A stretch of 23,755 nt of DNA from a virus: the IMG/VR virus record IMGVR_UViG_3300045825_000192, positions 1-23,755 of that record; one strand, given 5' to 3'. The notes beneath the pieces are model-generated. The model made no database searches. It was given only the letters and a program-made list of their open reading frames with translations, and was not told where the DNA came from. Shown piece by piece: positions 1 to 5,652 of the stretch (position 1 is the stretch's first letter; each line of letters starts with the position of its first letter). Both the position numbers and the translations under genes were made by a program.

Positions 1-50
1 AGGATACGCTCCTCGTCACCTGTATCAAACTGGGTGTCATGCCAACTCAT
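1..50 (-). CDS. N-terminal fragment of an unknown protein, cut by the window edge
   Basis: An ATG at 48-50 overlaps the TGA stop of the upstream membrane-protein gene in an ATGA arrangement, the coupling used repeatedly in this minus-strand cluster. The visible residues are MSWHDTQFDTGDEERIL and the frame stays open to the left edge. The ribosome binding site is weak, so translation probably depends on coupling. Too little is present to name a function. A second ATG at 38-40 lies in another frame and has no coupling. Confidence 0.45.
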   Translation of the reverse strand, partial: MSWHDTQFDTGDEERI

Positions 51-232
51 TTCAGACACCCCGCGTGACGCACAAAGCGCGCCGAGGTCTTGCAGGGGTT
101 GGCACACTCGCTATTGATGCATCTCGCATCGGGTAGAACCCGGGTGACCACACCGGCTGTGAACCCAGCGATACCGACAAAGGAGAAGAGCATGAGTAGG
201 CCCAGCATTCCTTGAATTAAAAATTTAAGCAT
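47..232 (-). CDS. Small single-pass membrane protein, function unknown
   Basis: This 61-residue protein has one clear hydrophobic segment at about residues 3-30, rich in Leu, Phe and Gly. A short polar tail follows, with three cysteines spaced like a small loop (residues about 38, 43 and 47) and a fourth near the C terminus. The start is supported by an excellent AAGGAG about 4 bases before the ATG. A candidate promoter lies just upstream (250-278), so the gene may be expressed apart from its neighbours. The hydrophobic stretch could be an uncleaved anchor or a signal peptide. Small phage proteins of this shape include holin-like and superinfection-exclusion proteins, but nothing here selects one of these. 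It overlaps the next gene by 4 bases. Confidence 0.7.
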   Translation of the reverse strand: MLKFLIQGMLGLLMLFSFVGIAGFTAGVVTRVLPDARCINSECANPCKTSARFVRHAGCLK

Positions 233-249
233 AAGCTCCTTAAAAGTTC

Positions 250-278
250 ATCATATCAAGAAGAACTGCAACCCGTCA
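250..278 (-). promoter_or_regulatory. Candidate sigma70-type promoter with extended -10
   Basis: On the minus strand, TGACGG is followed after 17 bases by TATGAT, and a TG one base upstream of the -10 makes it an extended -10 (TGATATGAT). The same TGATATGAT with an upstream GGGTTGC occurs in the divergent control region at 15,547-15,573. The element overlaps the 3' end of the preceding gene and lies 18 bases before the small membrane-protein gene. No transcription data are available. Confidence 0.5.
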
Positions 279-482
279 GATCTTTATCCAATGAGGGGCG
301 TACCACTTGGCTCGCTCATCCCGGGGCTCCCAGCAAGGCCTAGCCCTTAGTGAGTGGAAGGCCTTGTGCTGGTAAGCCCCAGGACGGACAGGCTCGTCGG
401 GCTCTGGACGGTAGAGCTCTTTGGCGGGGCGCAAGTGCTCCTTATTTACTTTGACACGATTGCGTTGGCCGCGAGTTCCCAT
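276..482 (-). CDS. Small basic protein, function unknown
   Basis: A 68-residue, Arg- and Pro-rich protein with many charged residues (basic N terminus, RPEPDEPVRPG at about residues 25-35) and no membrane segment. I do not recognise a family. Its ATG overlaps the end of the VRR-NUC gene by 37 bases, a longer overlap than most here, and the upstream AGGGGT is only a modest ribosome binding site. In its favour, the frame fills the space between two supported genes without a gap. It could be a nucleic-acid-binding accessory protein; that is a guess from charge only. Confidence 0.5.
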   Translation of the reverse strand: MGTRGQRNRVKVNKEHLRPAKELYRPEPDEPVRPGAYQHKAFHSLRARPCWEPRDERAKWYAPHWIKI

Positions 483-844
483 GGTGAGACCCCTGTGGTG
501 TAATAAGTGGAAATTTCACGGAGTATAGAGACTGATACCCCACTGGTTATTAGTTCCCCATGTGAGGGGTCCATGAGGTAGAAGTAAGGCCCGTTGGTGG
601 CCGCCACCCAGGAGAGGCCCCCTGATTGCTGCCAGTCCCTAAGCCACCTAAGCTGTCCCGGACGGAACTTGACTTTAAGGAGGTGGGCACCTCCGAACTC
701 CTTGAGCTCTACAGCCACCCCTCGGCCTTTATAAATCCCAAGAACGTCAGGGATACCCAGTGTGAACTTATCAGCGATTTTCTGGAATTTTCCTAGCCTG
801 GCCAGCTCGGGCCTGAGGTGGTTCCACAATGCGGTTTCTTTCAT
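446..844 (-). CDS. VRR-NUC-like PD-(D/E)XK nuclease
   Basis: A 132-residue protein, the usual size of free-standing phage VRR-NUC nucleases. The signature is GIPDVLG at residues 30-36 followed by VELKEF at 45-50. This gives catalytic Asp33 and the Glu46-x-Lys48 pair, and a preceding helical segment with Glu3 is also typical (MKETALW). Known relatives cut branched or flapped DNA, and some phage members act as Holliday-junction resolvases, so a role in resolving replication or packaging intermediates is likely. The gene starts 12 bases downstream of an intrinsic terminator and has a poor ribosome binding site. Its expression therefore probably relies on read-through, or it is kept low. A restriction-like function is possible but less likely. 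Confidence 0.8.
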   Translation of the reverse strand: MKETALWNHLRPELARLGKFQKIADKFTLGIPDVLGIYKGRGVAVELKEFGGAHLLKVKFRPGQLRWLRDWQQSGGLSWVAATNGPYFYLMDPSHGELITSGVSVSILREISTYYTTGVSPWELAANAIVSK

Positions 845-855
845 AGAGTAAGCCT

Positions 856-884
856 ACAAAAATGCCCGCACTAAGGCGGGCATT
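856..884 (-). terminator. Intrinsic terminator (minus strand)
   Basis: A perfect 9-bp stem AATGCCCGC/GCGGGCATT (861-869 with 876-884) has a 6-base loop and, read on the minus strand, runs into a T tract (complement of 858-862). It sits directly after the small HTH gene and before the VRR-NUC gene. Together with the promoter at 1,161-1,169, it would make the HTH gene a separate transcript. Confidence 0.85.
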
Positions 885-887
885 CTA

Positions 888-1124
888 TTAAGCTACGGTG
901 AGCTTCTTGCGCAGGGAGGTCAGCTCTTTAGAGCCTTCCTTCCAGGACCAGCCAAAGCTGCCTTCGGGCTTGACCAGGCCTTCTACTCCGCGCAGTTTGC
1001 GGCGTAGTGTAGCGGGGCTGATACCCAGCTCAGTAGCCAGCTCATTGATACCCACAAATCCTTCGGGAGCCGCACGAGGTGCTCGCTCGATGGTGATTTC
1101 TTCTTTCACTTTCTTGGTAGCCAT
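888..1124 (-). CDS. Small helix-turn-helix DNA-binding protein
   Basis: A 78-residue protein with a Lys-rich N terminus and one helix-turn-helix at about residues 25-50 (INELATELGISPATLRRKLR). A W-x-W type wing follows (FGWSWKEG, about 57-64), then a basic C-terminal helix. The same layout, HTH followed by an aromatic wing, recurs in the C terminus of the 158-residue protein at 2,602-3,078 and in the 58-residue protein at 15,660-15,836. The start has GGAG at good spacing, in the leader form TTAACCAA..GGAGAAA seen before other transcript-leading genes. A promoter and a terminator bracket the gene, which fits a regulator or nucleoid-type protein with its own expression level. The DNA target is unknown. 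Confidence 0.8.
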   Translation of the reverse strand: MATKKVKEEITIERAPRAAPEGFVGINELATELGISPATLRRKLRGVEGLVKPEGSFGWSWKEGSKELTSLRKKLTVA

Positions 1125-1160
1125 AATTTCTCCAGTTGGTTAAGTCTTTCGACGGGTCTG

Positions 1161-1169
1161 AGTATATCA
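1161..1169 (-). promoter_or_regulatory. Candidate extended -10 promoter for the small HTH gene
   Basis: On the minus strand the sequence TGATATACT is a good extended -10 (TG, one base, TATACT). No recognisable -35 exists at 17 bases (TCTAAT). It lies just past the helicase stop codon, about 37 bases before the HTH start codon. Its TGATAT core matches the extended -10 elements at 250-258 and 15,547-15,555. Confidence 0.4.
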
Positions 1170-1174
1170 GATTC

Positions 1175-2605
1175 TTACTTTGAATTAGAGTTGATTTTAG
1201 AAAGTACTTTAGACACCAGGTCTCCCCTAGTCTTTGAGTTCTCAACTACCTCTTCATCCACAGTCCCCCTGGCCACTAGATGGATGATAGAGACGCTCCC
1301 GCCCGTGCGGGCAATCACCCTGGCTTTAGCCTGGTCATAGTCTATAAGGCTCTGAGGTGTGGAATAAAATATCGCAGTTCTAGACCTACTCAGGTCGATA
1401 GCAATCCCCACCGAGCGGACCTGGGCGACTACCGTATCTACTTCTCCGTCTTGAAAGGCGTGCTTGATGCGGTCTCGCTCGGTCTGGGGTATCTTGCCTG
1501 AGATCACTGCCTTAGAGCGTCCTAATCGGCCCATCAGGGAGTCCACAGCTCTGAGCTCGAAGTGGTACCTGCACAGGATCACTAGGGGCTCTCGTACGGG
1601 GTATTCCTCCACTAGCTCTCGTAGGGCGTCTATGCGGTCAGAGCCAAGGGCTATCTCGCCCTCTGTAGAGGGTAAGAACCCACTGGTCACCTGCTGAAGC
1701 CGAAGAAGCCTGGTCAAAATAATATCGGCTACCACATCTTCCCCGCCTACCGAGGTGGTGACCTCCGTCTTTAAGTCATCGAACATTTCCTGGTAGTGTC
1801 GTTTGGCAGGGTTCGTGAGCTCGAAGGTAATGTTCTGGTATTGCTCCAAGGGGAATCCACCAGCCTGTTCTCGGGTGAGTTGGTAGGAGACCTTCGCCAC
1901 CTTCTCACTAAGTTCATCTAGATTCTTATAAGTCTTAGGCTTAAAACCCCCTGGCCCAAAGGTGGCTGCATACCTCTCCAAGAAACCATCCGAACCCCCG
2001 AACCTCCCGCGCTTGTACTTAGTCCCAAAGATAGTAGGGTCTAAGAATTTGAACTGGGAGAACACATCTGTGGGAACCGTCATGAAGGTCCCGGTCATGA
2101 TGGTGCGGTAATCGGCCCTCTTACCCAGGTTATGTAGGCACCCCGACTGCTTAGCCGCGTGGTTCTTAATCCGGTGGGACTCATCGATGGTGATTTTATC
2201 GGGGTTGACCTTGTAGAGGAGTTTCTTTAGCCTCCAGGAGGCCTCTGGGTTCAAGATTAGGATGGATAAGATCCCAGGACTTCCCCAGGTCTTCAAGAGG
2301 AGCTTTCGCTCATCAGCCTTGCCCTCCACAATGGTGACCTCATGGGGGACTGCCAGGGTGTTCTCTAACTCTACCTTCCACACATCCTTGGCTATTGAGG
2401 GACAGACTATCACCCACCTGTGAACCTGGTCCTGCAAGAAGCGATAGCCAGTAACCGCAATATCGATGCGGGTTTTACCGAGCCGTGGTGCCATAAGCAG
2501 GGCGTAATTCGGGATGGCAACACCCAGAGCGGCGGCCTTCAGCTGATACCCTCGAAGAGGTTGCTTAATCCCAAACTTGGCCTGGTACCTGTCAGACAGC
2601 CTCAT
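1175..2605 (-). CDS. SNF2-family DEAD-like DNA helicase/translocase
   Basis: A 476-residue superfamily 2 enzyme. Motif I is APRLGKTR (39-46), motif II is DESH (141-144, with KIT-ID before it) and motif III is TGT (171-173). The C-terminal RecA-like lobe has VILCRYHFE, a middle VAQVRSVGIAIDL segment and a motif VI-like QAKARVIARTG near residues 423-433. The order and the QAxxR motif fit phage SNF2-type helicases, which use ATP to move along or remodel DNA during replication or recombination. The gene starts in an ATGA overlap with the 158-residue gene, so the two are translationally coupled. It is followed by a promoter for the next small gene. Family assignment is firm; substrate is not. Confidence 0.9.
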   Translation of the reverse strand: MRLSDRYQAKFGIKQPLRGYQLKAAALGVAIPNYALLMAPRLGKTRIDIAVTGYRFLQDQVHRWVIVCPSIAKDVWKVELENTLAVPHEVTIVEGKADERKLLLKTWGSPGILSILILNPEASWRLKKLLYKVNPDKITIDESHRIKNHAAKQSGCLHNLGKRADYRTIMTGTFMTVPTDVFSQFKFLDPTIFGTKYKRGRFGGSDGFLERYAATFGPGGFKPKTYKNLDELSEKVAKVSYQLTREQAGGFPLEQYQNITFELTNPAKRHYQEMFDDLKTEVTTSVGGEDVVADIILTRLLRLQQVTSGFLPSTEGEIALGSDRIDALRELVEEYPVREPLVILCRYHFELRAVDSLMGRLGRSKAVISGKIPQTERDRIKHAFQDGEVDTVVAQVRSVGIAIDLSRSRTAIFYSTPQSLIDYDQAKARVIARTGGSVSIIHLVARGTVDEEVVENSKTRGDLVSKVLSKINSNSK

Positions 2606-3078
2606 TTAAGGATCAACAGCAGTGGTGCCGCAGCCTCAGAGCTAGGCCACTCCCAGCGACCACCCGGCTTCTCAACCTTGGCCTGGCGGAGCTTCTTGCG
2701 GGCCTCTCCAGGGTCTATCCCGGCGTCTCGGCATAGATCTGCCAGGGAGTACCCCGCGCCGACCGCCGTGGGGGCCTTAGGCGGGCGTTTTACCGGTTCT
2801 GGGGGGGTTACCAGGGGGCGCCCGTCCAGGAGCGCTGTGATCTCGGCCTGGGCCTCAGGGGACTTCCCCAGGTGGGAGGAGGCATATTTCTCTACGGCCA
2901 GGATAAACTCATAGTTGAAGGGAACCAGTTCATCGTGGTCAACCCAAAATTTGTCGTCGATCCAGGGGAGGGTCACTACTTCGATGGTCCCACTATCAAA
3001 GGTCAAGAAACGCCCGCTGTACTCAGACCGAGTCAGCATCAGGTAGGTGTGGGTTTTATCCCGCATATAAACGGTCAT
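2602..3078 (-). CDS. Unknown protein with C-terminal HTH-like domain
   Basis: A 158-residue protein whose N-terminal half (about 1-85) I do not recognise: it is rich in aromatics and beta-like segments (YLMLTRSEYSGRFLTF). A Pro/Lys-rich linker at about 86-105 leads to a C-terminal segment (YSLADLCRDAGIDPGEARKK, then GGRWEWPSSEAA) that mirrors the HTH-plus-wing of the 78-residue protein encoded downstream. The start is supported by TAGGAG six bases before the ATG. Because its stop overlaps the helicase start, it may act with the helicase, for example as a loader or DNA-binding partner. That is an inference from position and domain. Confidence 0.75.
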   Translation of the reverse strand: MTVYMRDKTHTYLMLTRSEYSGRFLTFDSGTIEVVTLPWIDDKFWVDHDELVPFNYEFILAVEKYASSHLGKSPEAQAEITALLDGRPLVTPPEPVKRPPKAPTAVGAGYSLADLCRDAGIDPGEARKKLRQAKVEKPGGRWEWPSSEAAAPLLLILK

Positions 3079-3087
3079 GGGTAACTC

Positions 3088-3378
3088 CTATAGGGTGAAG
3101 GGGCCAAGCCTCAGGTGGCCGGACTCGGTGACTCGAATCTCAGAGTAGGGGATAGAGGCTACCCGATCCCAGCGTACCCGTGAGGGATGTTGCTCGGTGG
3201 GGGTCACTCGGGTACGAATCTCTATGGTGACTGTAGGCCCCGTGTCTATGCGGACCTCCTGGATCAACTGGCGGTGTCCCTGGGGTGGCCACATCAGCTT
3301 CTTAGTTCGGTGGGACTTGACCTGACCCCATCCCAAGATACCGAGGGCCTCATGTACGGCTTCAGGGGTTATTTGCAT
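3088..3378 (-). CDS. Hypothetical protein
   Basis: A 96-residue protein with no family I recognise. The first 20 residues look like a short helical domain (ITPEAVHEALGILGWGQVK); the rest is beta-rich (EVRIDTGPTVTIEIRTRV) with several aromatic and basic residues, which would suit a small OB- or SH3-like fold. The start has a very strong AAAGGAGG with about 8 bases of spacing, inside the end of the DenV-like gene (17-base overlap). It lies in an operon with a DNA repair glycosylase and a helicase, so a nucleic-acid role is plausible but unproven. Confidence 0.7.
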   Translation of the reverse strand: MQITPEAVHEALGILGWGQVKSHRTKKLMWPPQGHRQLIQEVRIDTGPTVTIEIRTRVTPTEQHPSRVRWDRVASIPYSEIRVTESGHLRLGPFTL

Positions 3379-3757
3379 GACGAAGTCCTCCTTTATCGTT
3401 AATCCGTTGGATATTAAGCTCGATGGCTTCAGGTGTGGGTTCCCAGTGTCCCCACCATTCCGTAGGTAGGCCCGCTACCAGGTCGTCTACGTCCCTAAAG
3501 CTTACCAGACGACCCCTAGAGCGGCATTCGTCGCAGATTTCCACATGCCGCTTAAGGATGAAGGCCAGCCTGGGGTAGAAGAACCTTACATGCCCCTTAC
3601 CCAGGATGTAGGTAGTAGGGTTCCGGGTGTCAGTGGGCAGCTCCCCGCGGGCTATGGCCTGTCGTACCAGACCGAAGACTCGGGGAAGTTCCCGGTACTC
3701 AGCCCCCAGGTGCTTGTCAGACAGCATGCTAGGGGCTACGACGTTAATGCGGGTCAC
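3362..3757 (-). CDS. denV: Pyrimidine-dimer DNA glycosylase/AP lyase (T4 endonuclease V-like)
   Basis: A 131-residue homologue of T4 DenV (138 residues), which removes cyclobutane pyrimidine dimers and cuts at the resulting abasic site. Residues known to matter in T4 are in place: Thr2 after the initiator (the Schiff-base nucleophile), Arg3, Arg22, catalytic Glu23 and Arg26, in the run AEYRELPRVFG (19-29). The block ILGKGHVRFFYPRL (51-64) also matches the T4 sequence pattern. Translation starts with GTG overlapping the upstream TGA. The C terminus is different: T4 ends in an aromatic WYKYYG tail that helps dimer binding, whereas this protein stops at GGLRHANNP without it. A free-living phage exposed to sunlight would benefit. 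Identification is strong; dimer preference is uncertain. Confidence 0.93.
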   Translation of the reverse strand: MTRINVVAPSMLSDKHLGAEYRELPRVFGLVRQAIARGELPTDTRNPTTYILGKGHVRFFYPRLAFILKRHVEICDECRSRGRLVSFRDVDDLVAGLPTEWWGHWEPTPEAIELNIQRINDKGGLRHANNP

Positions 3758-4338
3758 TTAGTGCCCCGAATACGGTCGAAGGCGTTACGGGCCGTCAGGG
3801 GGTTAATCCCAGACTCAGCCGCGGTATGCTTGAGCTCGATACGGGTGATGTCAGGAAACTTTGCTAAGACCTGGCGGCAGGCCTCGACTGAGTGGGTCAG
3901 GTCCAGGGTCTTAAAGAAGACCAGAGCGGCGGAGTGGACCTTAGGTCCCTTAGGGGTATCCAGCACCTTAGAGATGTGGTCATGGCTGGGGGGCTGGGTC
4001 TCCACTACAGGGGTTTTGCGTTTGGACAGCTTGCGTGGTGTGAGGGTCTTCTCAGGGACATCGGCCAGCAGAGCCTTCACGATGGCGCTGGTCACGGGGT
4101 CCACAGAAGCGTTGCTTTCATCGATCTCAGCCTGTGTGGGTTCTTCGCTGCCGACCTCGTCTGCCAGTACCGAGGAAGCTCCGTGTGTCTTGGCCTCGTC
4201 GGCTTCCAGCAGGGCCAGGATGGCAGCCGTCCGACGCTCGGCGGTTTTGCGGTCGGTAAACTTCTTGACAGGGGTGGCTGAGTGCTCGTTAAAGAAAGCT
4301 ATCAGTTCAGCTGTGGTGGCGGTTGTTACGTTGATCAT
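3754..4338 (-). CDS. Phage protein with N-terminal conserved domain and C-terminal HTH-like segment
   Basis: A 194-residue protein. Residues 7-42 (TTAELIAFFNEHS, then PVKKFTDRKTAERR) match a short domain I recognise from several phage and plasmid proteins of unknown function. Residues 45-130 are an acidic, then Pro/Lys-rich, probably disordered linker. The C-terminal 60 residues are helical and end in an HTH-like unit (HTAAESGINPLTARNAFDRI). The ATG has AAGGAG in the leader CCAAGGAGAAAATT and lies behind its own candidate promoter (4,371-4,399). The reading frame continues open far upstream of this start, into the frameshifted zinc-ribbon sequence, so a longer fused form cannot be excluded. 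Confidence 0.75.
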   Translation of the reverse strand: MINVTTATTAELIAFFNEHSATPVKKFTDRKTAERRTAAILALLEADEAKTHGASSVLADEVGSEEPTQAEIDESNASVDPVTSAIVKALLADVPEKTLTPRKLSKRKTPVVETQPPSHDHISKVLDTPKGPKVHSAALVFFKTLDLTHSVEACRQVLAKFPDITRIELKHTAAESGINPLTARNAFDRIRGTK

Positions 4339-4353
4339 AATTTTCTCCTTGGT

Positions 4354-4366
4354 GGTTGATGATGTG
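4354..4366 (-). repeat. Copy B of a 13-bp leader box CACATCATCAACC
   Basis: The minus-strand 13-mer CACATCATCAACC is identical to the one at 4,692-4,704. It starts 4 bases after the -10 of promoter B and precedes the AGGAG of the 194-residue gene. With the matching promoter upstream, it marks a duplicated promoter/leader unit. Its place near the predicted transcription start suits an operator or 5' UTR element. Confidence 0.7.
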
Positions 4367-4370
4367 TTGA

Positions 4371-4399
4371 ATTCTAAAGAAGAACTTTGGTGAACCGTG
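4371..4399 (-). promoter_or_regulatory. Candidate promoter B (CACGGT-17-TAGAAT)
   Basis: On the minus strand, CACGGT is followed after exactly 17 bases by TAGAAT. The copy at 4,708-4,736 has the same CACGGT and the same 17-base spacing, preceded in both by TTCT. It would drive the operon from the 194-residue gene through DenV-like to the SNF2 helicase. The -35 is unlike the usual TTGACA, so a phage-specific or activated promoter is possible. Confidence 0.55.
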
Positions 4400-4691
4400 A
4401 GAAGTTCTTCAGAAATATACTTTGCTACCTCAGGGAAGCAACGCTCAGAGGTTCCTACCCCGTTGCGGAGGTTTAAGGCGTTCAGCAGGGCCTTGATGTT
4501 TTCAAGGTTCCCATAGGACCCCCTGTCAGAGAAGTGGTTCTCTTCCCCAGCCAGGTCATAGCAAAGGTCGCATAGTCCTAGGCTGCTTCCGTCTCCCCGG
4601 TGTGACGGGTGTTGTGGTCACATACTCGGCAGCGGTAGACTCCAGAGCCAGTGGCGATGCGGTTGGAAGGTTTCATGTTGAGCTCCTGTTG

Positions 4692-4704
4692 GGTTGATGA
4701 TGTG
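4692..4704 (-). repeat. Copy A of a 13-bp leader box CACATCATCAACC
   Basis: Identical on the minus strand to the box at 4,354-4,366. It begins 3 bases after the -10 of promoter A and is followed by CCAACAGGAGCTCAAC and the ATG of the frameshifted zinc-ribbon gene. The two copies are about 338 bases apart, in the same orientation and the same context. Confidence 0.7.
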
Positions 4705-4707
4705 CAG

Positions 4708-4736
4708 ATCTTAAGAGATCTTCAACCCCAACCGTG
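4708..4736 (-). promoter_or_regulatory. Candidate promoter A (CACGGT-17-TAAGAT)
   Basis: On the minus strand CACGGT and TAAGAT are 17 bases apart. The element lies between the terminator at 4,777-4,798 and the zinc-ribbon start, exactly where a new transcript should begin. The -10 sits inside the palindrome AGATCTCTTAAGATCT, which could also be a regulator site. Confidence 0.55.
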
Positions 4737-4776
4737 AGAACTTAAGAACTTTTTCTTTGGGGGCTTAACAAGGCAA

Positions 4777-4798
4777 CAAAAAACCCGCCGAAGCGGGT
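4777..4798 (-). terminator. Strong intrinsic terminator closing the large replication operon
   Basis: Read on the minus strand, a 6-bp stem ACCCGC-TTCG-GCGGGT (4,783-4,798) with a stable UUCG-type tetraloop is followed by six T residues (complement of 4,778-4,783). It lies about 10 bases past the stop of the small gene at 4,808-4,960 and separates the replication genes from the DenV/helicase unit. Confidence 0.9.
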
Positions 4799-4807
4799 CT
4801 CAGTGGT

Positions 4808-4960
4808 CTACTCCTCAGGGGGCGGTTCCGCCTTAGGATGGACCTGTGGTTCTACCTGTCTACGAACCTCCTCGATCATCCCAGCAGACATCTCGTAGGG
4901 CAGCTTACTCAGTGCATGGAGAACAAGGTTCACTTGCTCGATTGATAGTTCGAGCCTCAT
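4808..4960 (-). CDS. Small conserved phage protein, function unknown
   Basis: A 50-residue protein beginning MRLELSIEQVNLVLHALSKL. I chose the ATG at 4,958-4,960 because it overlaps the upstream TGA as ATGA. A start 33 bases earlier (4,993) is open but would overlap the SSB-like gene by 37 bases. The pattern 'LELS..QVN.VL.AL.KLPYE' with a C-terminal Pro/Glu tail is one I recognise from small proteins in many podophage genomes; no function is known to me. It is probably a single amphipathic helical unit. It is the last gene before a strong terminator. Confidence 0.75.
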   Translation of the reverse strand: MRLELSIEQVNLVLHALSKLPYEMSAGMIEEVRRQVEPQVHPKAEPPPEE

Positions 4961-5649
4961 GCCTTCACCAGGTCGCTTTCTTCGAGTTCCCACTCCTCGG
5001 CCTTCTTGCCCACCCCTGTGGTAACCGTGTAGGCCCCGTCCTCAATAGCCGTAATAGTACCCTTGAGGTCGTTTCCCTCGTCATCCACAAAGGAGACGGT
5101 GTCACCCACTGAGAAGCCATCTGCGGGAGCAGCTGGTTTCTTCTTCTTGGCCTTAGGGGCAGGAGTCTCTGCGGGGGTTTCTGGTTCCTCTACCTTGGGG
5201 GCTGGCTTAGCAGCCGCCTTCGCGACTGGCTTTTCTTCCTCAGCAGACTCCTCGACGTCGTCTGAAGAGAAGAATTCCACCGGGCGGGCCTTGACCTTAC
5301 CGTTGTAGGTCTCGTGAGCCAGGGAAGCACCGCAGCTCTCACCCACCATGTCGGCGGGGTCGAACTCGAACTTACCCGTAGAGACATCGAATCCCAGGGC
5401 CTCCAGCAGGCCTCGCAGGTTAAAGAGCGCCTGGGGCTGGAGGCTGCAGTTGTGCCACACCTTCTTGCCCTTGAACTTGCCCTCAGTGATCTTGAAGGTG
5501 ATAGACAGGTAGTCATTCCCACTGTTGTCACTGGTCTTCTGCTCGACCTCATCCACCTCGAGTACGTAGTCCCCCTCATCGGGGACTCCGGAGGACTCCA
5601 CATTGCTGAAGTCTACAGAGATGGTGTTTTTCTTTCCTTTGGTAGCCAT
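4957..5649 (-). CDS. DUF669-type single-stranded DNA-binding protein
   Basis: A 230-residue protein. Residues about 10-125 show the DUF669 pattern (VDFSNVESSGVPDEGDYVL, then ITFKITEGKFKGKKVWHN and LFNLRGLLEALG); this family supplies ssDNA-binding protein in many phages. A long Glu/Pro/Ala/Lys-rich linker (about 128-178) contains repeated PAPK and PAAK units and is surely flexible. It ends in an SH3/Tudor-like beta domain (GDTVSFVDDEGNDLKGTITA, about 182-228). The usual acidic tip of an SSB is replaced by this extra domain, which may bind partner proteins. It lies 3 bases after the Sak4-like ATPase gene with a clear AAAGGAAG, the common arrangement for a phage recombination pair. Confidence 0.85.
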   Translation of the reverse strand: MATKGKKNTISVDFSNVESSGVPDEGDYVLEVDEVEQKTSDNSGNDYLSITFKITEGKFKGKKVWHNCSLQPQALFNLRGLLEALGFDVSTGKFEFDPADMVGESCGASLAHETYNGKVKARPVEFFSSDDVEESAEEEKPVAKAAAKPAPKVEEPETPAETPAPKAKKKKPAAPADGFSVGDTVSFVDDEGNDLKGTITAIEDGAYTVTTGVGKKAEEWELEESDLVKA

Positions 5650-5652
5650 GGC

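Larger units (their letters stand above)
4339..4676 (-). pseudogene. Frameshifted zinc-ribbon protein gene
   Basis: From the ATG at 4,674-4,676 the frame reads MKPSNRIATGSGVYRCRVCD and stops at TAG (4,578-4,580) after 32 residues. One base out of phase, the sequence continues GDGSSLGLCDLCYDLAGEEN, which is the other half of a small zinc-ribbon family seen in phages (CxxC, about 16 residues, CxxC, then YDLAGEEN and SD.G). Adding one base to the GGGG run (complement of 4,595-4,598) joins the halves as T-G-G-D-G and places C16/C19 with C36/C39. The restored frame then has no stop before the ATG at 4,338 and would fuse to the 194-residue protein. No canonical slippery heptamer is present. An indel, sequencing error or unusual recoding are all possible. 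Confidence 0.75.

Noticed and set aside
3545-4393. Plus-strand open frame of 282 codons opposite denV and the 194-residue gene
   Set aside because: Ser- and Val-rich shadow of well-supported minus-strand genes; no ribosome site or family pattern.
4591-4602. Programmed -1 frameshift site in the zinc-ribbon gene
   Set aside because: The local ACC GGG GAG does not form an X XXY YYZ heptamer, and re-pairing of the tRNA on CGG is poor; an indel is simpler, although recoding is not excluded.
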